Assembly: GCA_015478675.1 (NCBI GenBank)
Contig: JADMIH010000041.1
Span: 1-25,539, forward strand
DNA length: 25,539 bases
Source: Chloroflexota bacterium
GTDB taxonomy: Bacteria; Chloroflexota; Chloroflexia; QHBQ01; JADMIH01
Direction of reading: 5' to 3'
Shown here: positions 22,770-25,539 of the stretch, in pieces
How the letters are laid out: each line of letters opens with the position of its first letter
How positions within the stretch are numbered: position 1 is the first letter of the stretch
Notes under the pieces: generated by a model
Told to the model about the DNA's origin: nothing
What the model saw: the letters and a program-made list of their open reading frames with translations, nothing else
Databases searched by the model: none
Translations under genes and position numbers: made by a program

Positions 22770-25277
22770 TTACTGTAGCCCCTGTACCAGGCCCGAATAT
22801 TTATCTACCAGTTGGCGGGCCTCAGCATCGGAGTCGGCTTCTGCTATTACGTGGAAGAGGGGGCGGTCAGCATCAGGAAGGATAAGTGCCCATTCGTCAT
22901 TGCCGAGCTTTATCTTTACACCGTCAACCTGGCGAGTGCTACTATCTCGATATTGCTCATTCAGGATGCGCATGACGCGCCCCTTGTCTTCCCAGCGGCA
23001 GGGCACGCGATTAGAGGCCATAGCGAAGTGAGGCAGCTGCTCTATTGCTTGAGTAAAGCGGGTCTTACAGAGGGAAGTTAGCTCTATTAACTTGGCGATA
23101 GCGAAGAGTCCGTCGGCGGCAGGTTGAAAAGGGGGGAAGATAAAGGAGCCTTGACCATCGCCGGCCAACACCACGCCTGCGCGCAAAGCAGCAGTCATTA
23201 GGGCATAAGAGTTAAAGCGTGTGCGTATAATTTCCGCTCCATGCTTTGCGGCTATCTCCTCAAAGATAGTGGGCGCCCACACGGGCACAGCCACTGTCCC
23301 ACCTGTGCCGTGTTGAGAAAGGGTAAGCTCAGCCATCGCTGCGAGGGCGGTCATGCCATTTACCTGCTGGCCCCGCTCGTCCACGAAGTAGATGCGCTCG
23401 CCACCTGTGTCGAGGCGAACGCCGAAGCCTGCTTTGAGGGTTTGTGTGATGGCGCCGAGGCGGGCCATACCTTGCTCGAACTCCTCCGGCGTCTGGTAAA
23501 GCAACTCTTCCTGCACAACAGCATTGATAGCAACTACATCAGCATTGAGCTTACCGAGGAGCGTGGGCAAAACCAGGCTGGATGAGGAGTTAGCGTAGTC
23601 AACAGCTATGCGGCTGTAGCCGTCGGTGCTGTGAATGGCATCTACATTGAGGTTCTGGATGTAATCGGCGCTGTAGCGCTGCTCTACGTCGTTGGCGTAG
23701 TTGATGCGGCCAACGTCGCCGAGATAGGCGCGGCGGAAGTCTTCTCGGAAGAAAAGACCCTCAATTTTGCGCTCGGTAGACTTGTCGAGGTCAAGGCCGC
23801 GACGGTCGAAGAACTTTATATCCACCACGCGAGCATCAAATGGAGAGAGGCGGACGTGAACGCCGCCTGCCGCCCCCACTGCGCGTGTGTAGTGCCGCGC
23901 CACAGGCATAGGCACGTTGCGCAAGTCCAGCACATTGATACCCGCTGATGGGAGGCCGGCGATGAGGGCGCGCTTGATCATACGCGGGGTGTAATGGCTG
24001 TCGCGATTGACAGTGACGCTAGTGCCTTTGGATAGAACGCCGCCGTAGGCCGCGCCAAGCTTGGCGGCAAACTCCGGGGTGAGGTCTACATTTACCAGGC
24101 CGGTGACGCCCCATCGCCCGAAGAGGTTGCGCCGCCCCTGCGACCCCCAGATGATCGAGGAGGTGACGGTCGCCCCGCTTTCCACTTCTTTAGAAGGCCA
24201 GATTTTGACGTTGGGGTGGATGACAGAGCCGGTGCCGACGATAGTGCCATCACCTACTACCGCTCCCTCAAAGATCATCGCCTGAGGTTTTACGTTCACC
24301 TGGGTTTGCAGGATAGCCCCGCGCACTTCGGCGCGCTCGCCGACGTAGCAGTTGCGCCATATGATAGCGCGATCTATTGTAGCTCGCGTGTCGATGATCG
24401 AGAAATCGCGTATGACCGCCGGGCCGCGAACTGTGGCTCCTGAGTTAATCTTTACGCCTGCCCCCAGAAAGACAGGGCCTGTGATCTGAGCGTCGCGTGC
24501 GATCTCAACCTCGTCTTCCACCCAGATGCCGGAGCCTGGCTCGGCTTCGTGTCCGAGGCGTGGAAGGTCTACCTGCCCGCTCAGATAGTCGCCGCAGGAG
24601 CGCATATAATCGGGGATGGAACCTACATCGCACCAGTAGCCATCGGCGACGTAGCCGTACATCGGATCGCCCTTTTCCAGGAGAATCGGGAATAAATCGT
24701 TGCTGAAATCGAAGACCTGGCCCGCCTCATAATATTTGAAGATCTCAGGCTCGATGATATAGATGCCGGTGTTGACGGTGTCGGAAAAGACCTCGCCCCA
24801 GCTTGGCTTTTCCTGGAACTGCTTGACCCGGCCTTCGTCGTCTATGATAACCACACCGTACTCAAGGGGGTTAGGCATTCGCTTGAGGACGATAGTAGCC
24901 ATCGAACTTTTTTCTTTATGGAAGCGGATAGCTTTACTCAGATCAAAGTCGGTAAGGGCATCGCCTGAGATAACCATAAAGGTATCGTCCAGCCATTCTA
25001 TCCCCTGGCGAACAGAGCCTGCGGTGCCGAGAGGGCTATCCTCAACTGTATAATGGATTTTGACGCCGAAGCCGGAGCCGTCGCCGAGGTATTCCTGCAC
25101 AACAGATGCAAGGTATTGCAAGGTGATGACAACCTCGGTAATGCCGTGACGCTTGAGAAGCTCGATAATGTGAACGATAGCGGGGCGATCTACCACAGGG
25201 ACCATCGGCTTGGGCCGCCGGATAGTGAGTGGGCGAAGACGAGAGCCTTCGCCTCCTGCCATGATAACAGCCTTCAT
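22770..25277 (-). CDS. mannose-1-phosphate guanylyltransferase fused to a degenerate phosphomannomutase domain
   Basis: An 835-residue fusion. Residues 1-230 are a nucleotidyltransferase with the signature [12 protein letters not shown] (7-18) and KPMVPVVD. Residues 250-380 are left-handed beta-helix (hexapeptide) repeats, such as [21 protein letters not shown]. The rest follows the four-domain layout of alpha-D-phosphohexomutases. In the last part the catalytic loop (normally TASHNP) reads [11 protein letters not shown] (473-483), and the metal loop (normally DGDxDR) reads DTGGER from D623, so mutase activity is unlikely. The likely product is GDP-mannose or another NDP-sugar for glycan synthesis, which would fit the O-antigen-ligase-like gene. 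The ATG at 25277 has AGGAGG 7 nt upstream; a longer frame to 25340 is less likely. Confidence 0.9.
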   Translation of the reverse strand: MKAVIMAGGEGSRLRPLTIRRPKPMVPVVDRPAIVHIIELLKRHGITEVVITLQYLASVVQEYLGDGSGFGVKIHYTVEDSPLGTAGSVRQGIEWLDDTFMVISGDALTDFDLSKAIRFHKEKSSMATIVLKRMPNPLEYGVVIIDDEGRVKQFQEKPSWGEVFSDTVNTGIYIIEPEIFKYYEAGQVFDFSNDLFPILLEKGDPMYGYVADGYWCDVGSIPDYMRSCGDYLSGQVDLPRLGHEAEPGSGIWVEDEVEIARDAQITGPVFLGAGVKINSGATVRGPAVIRDFSIIDTRATIDRAIIWRNCYVGERAEVRGAILQTQVNVKPQAMIFEGAVVGDGTIVGTGSVIHPNVKIWPSKEVESGATVTSSIIWGSQGRRNLFGRWGVTGLVNVDLTPEFAAKLGAAYGGVLSKGTSVTVNRDSHYTPRMIKRALIAGLPSAGINVLDLRNVPMPVARHYTRAVGAAGGVHVRLSPFDARVVDIKFFDRRGLDLDKSTERKIEGLFFREDFRRAYLGDVGRINYANDVEQRYSADYIQNLNVDAIHSTDGYSRIAVDYANSSSSLVLPTLLGKLNADVVAINAVVQEELLYQTPEEFEQGMARLGAITQTLKAGFGVRLDTGGERIYFVDERGQQVNGMTALAAMAELTLSQHGTGGTVAVPVWAPTIFEEIAAKHGAEIIRTRFNSYALMTAALRAGVVLAGDGQGSFIFPPFQPAADGLFAIAKLIELTSLCKTRFTQAIEQLPHFAMASNRVPCRWEDKGRVMRILNEQYRDSSTRQVDGVKIKLGNDEWALILPDADRPLFHVIAEADSDAEARQLVDKYSGLVQGLQ

Positions 25278-25318
25278 AGTGGGGCCTCCTCTCAGTGGGG
25301 CTGAGGAAAGAGCTATAG

Positions 25319-25341
25319 AGATTGAGAGGATGGATCTCAAT
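25319..25341. promoter_or_regulatory. leader hairpin of the guanylyltransferase mRNA
   Basis: GATTGAGA and TCTCAATC form a perfect 8-bp stem with a 7-nt loop in the predicted 120-nt leader, about 45 nt before the start codon. No T-run follows. Confidence 0.35.
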
Positions 25342-25406
25342 CCTGAGCAGTTGAGGCATCAGCGCAGCCAATCTTTTTCGGTGTGCCATTGCGCCTTTAT
25401 TGATTG

Positions 25407-25434
25407 ATTATACAAGAGGTGGGGTGGTTGTCAA
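25407..25434 (-). promoter_or_regulatory. consensus sigma-70 promoter of the guanylyltransferase gene
   Basis: On the minus strand a perfect TTGACA (25434-25429), a 16-bp spacer and a perfect TATAAT (25412-25407). This is the strongest promoter in the window. The leader would be about 120 nt. Confidence 0.8.
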
Positions 25435-25474
25435 CCTGGAAGGGGAGGGGTTACTGTTCAGGTGCAGGGCAGAA

Positions 25475-25539
25475 CAAAGTTCAAGAGGTAACTGTGCGCC
25501 ATCTGCCCTCACCCGCCCTCACCCCATGCCCCTTCTCCC
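25475..25539 (-). repeat. G-rich dispersed extragenic repeat, copy 3 (runs off the window)
   Basis: Read on the minus strand: AGGGGCATGGGGTGAGGGC, GGTGAGGGCA, GCGCACAG, TTACCTCTTGAACT. It shares the first parts with copy 1 and the last part with copy 2, in the same order. Confidence 0.65.

Overview
The window looks like chromosomal DNA from a Chloroflexota bacterium, most likely of the Ktedonobacteria type. This is an inference from three things: a long ATPase-TPR-LuxR regulator, a two-domain mannose-1-phosphate guanylyltransferase with a dead phosphomannomutase half, and a remnant of a transposase of the IS4/IS701 type with YTDEN..WHYDHS-like motifs. No rRNA, tRNA, CRISPR array or phage module was seen. 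Coding is dense and mixed on both strands, with several near-consensus sigma-70 promoters.

Layout, left to right. (1) 1-4000: a CAX-type Ca2+/H+ antiporter, a decayed insertion sequence, an FAD-dependent oxidoreductase on the minus strand whose promoter implies a leaderless mRNA, a 96-bp MITE-like element whose ends match the decayed IS, and a frameshifted ECF sigma-factor remnant. (2) 3949-9874: uvrA behind a strong promoter carrying a Gram-positive-type LexA (SOS) box, translationally coupled to an alpha/beta hydrolase; then a dienelactone-hydrolase-like enzyme, a VOC protein and an HhH-GPD DNA glycosylase, giving a repair and detoxification neighbourhood. (3) 9930-14741: a seven-iron ferredoxin (minus), a repeat-rich intergenic region, a CorA-type metal transporter, an O-antigen ligase/polymerase-like membrane protein, a DinB-fold protein, and a convergent YggT protein. 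(4) 15044-19127: fabZ; then, on the minus strand, a SufT/MIP18-type Fe-S assembly factor, a ParB/SerK-fold protein and a membrane-anchored MutS-like ATPase. (5) 19287-25277: an unusual alpha/beta-hydrolase-like protein, the ATPase-TPR-LuxR regulator and the GDP-mannose-pyrophosphorylase-like fusion.

What stands out beyond the genes is small repeated DNA. A G-rich extragenic repeat occurs three times. A roughly 40-bp module occurs twice and each time supplies the -35 box of a promoter (corA and the ParB-like gene). A CAGGGATCAGGGATC-like microrepeat has entered two proteins, as an insertion in UvrA and as the tail of FabZ. IS ends are shared between a dead transposase and a MITE. No clear new multi-gene system was found. 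The best candidates for undescribed biology are the SOS-controlled uvrA leader with its upstream ORF, the SerK-like ParB protein, the membrane MutS, and the promoter-carrying repeats.

All family assignments come from reading motifs; no database search was possible.
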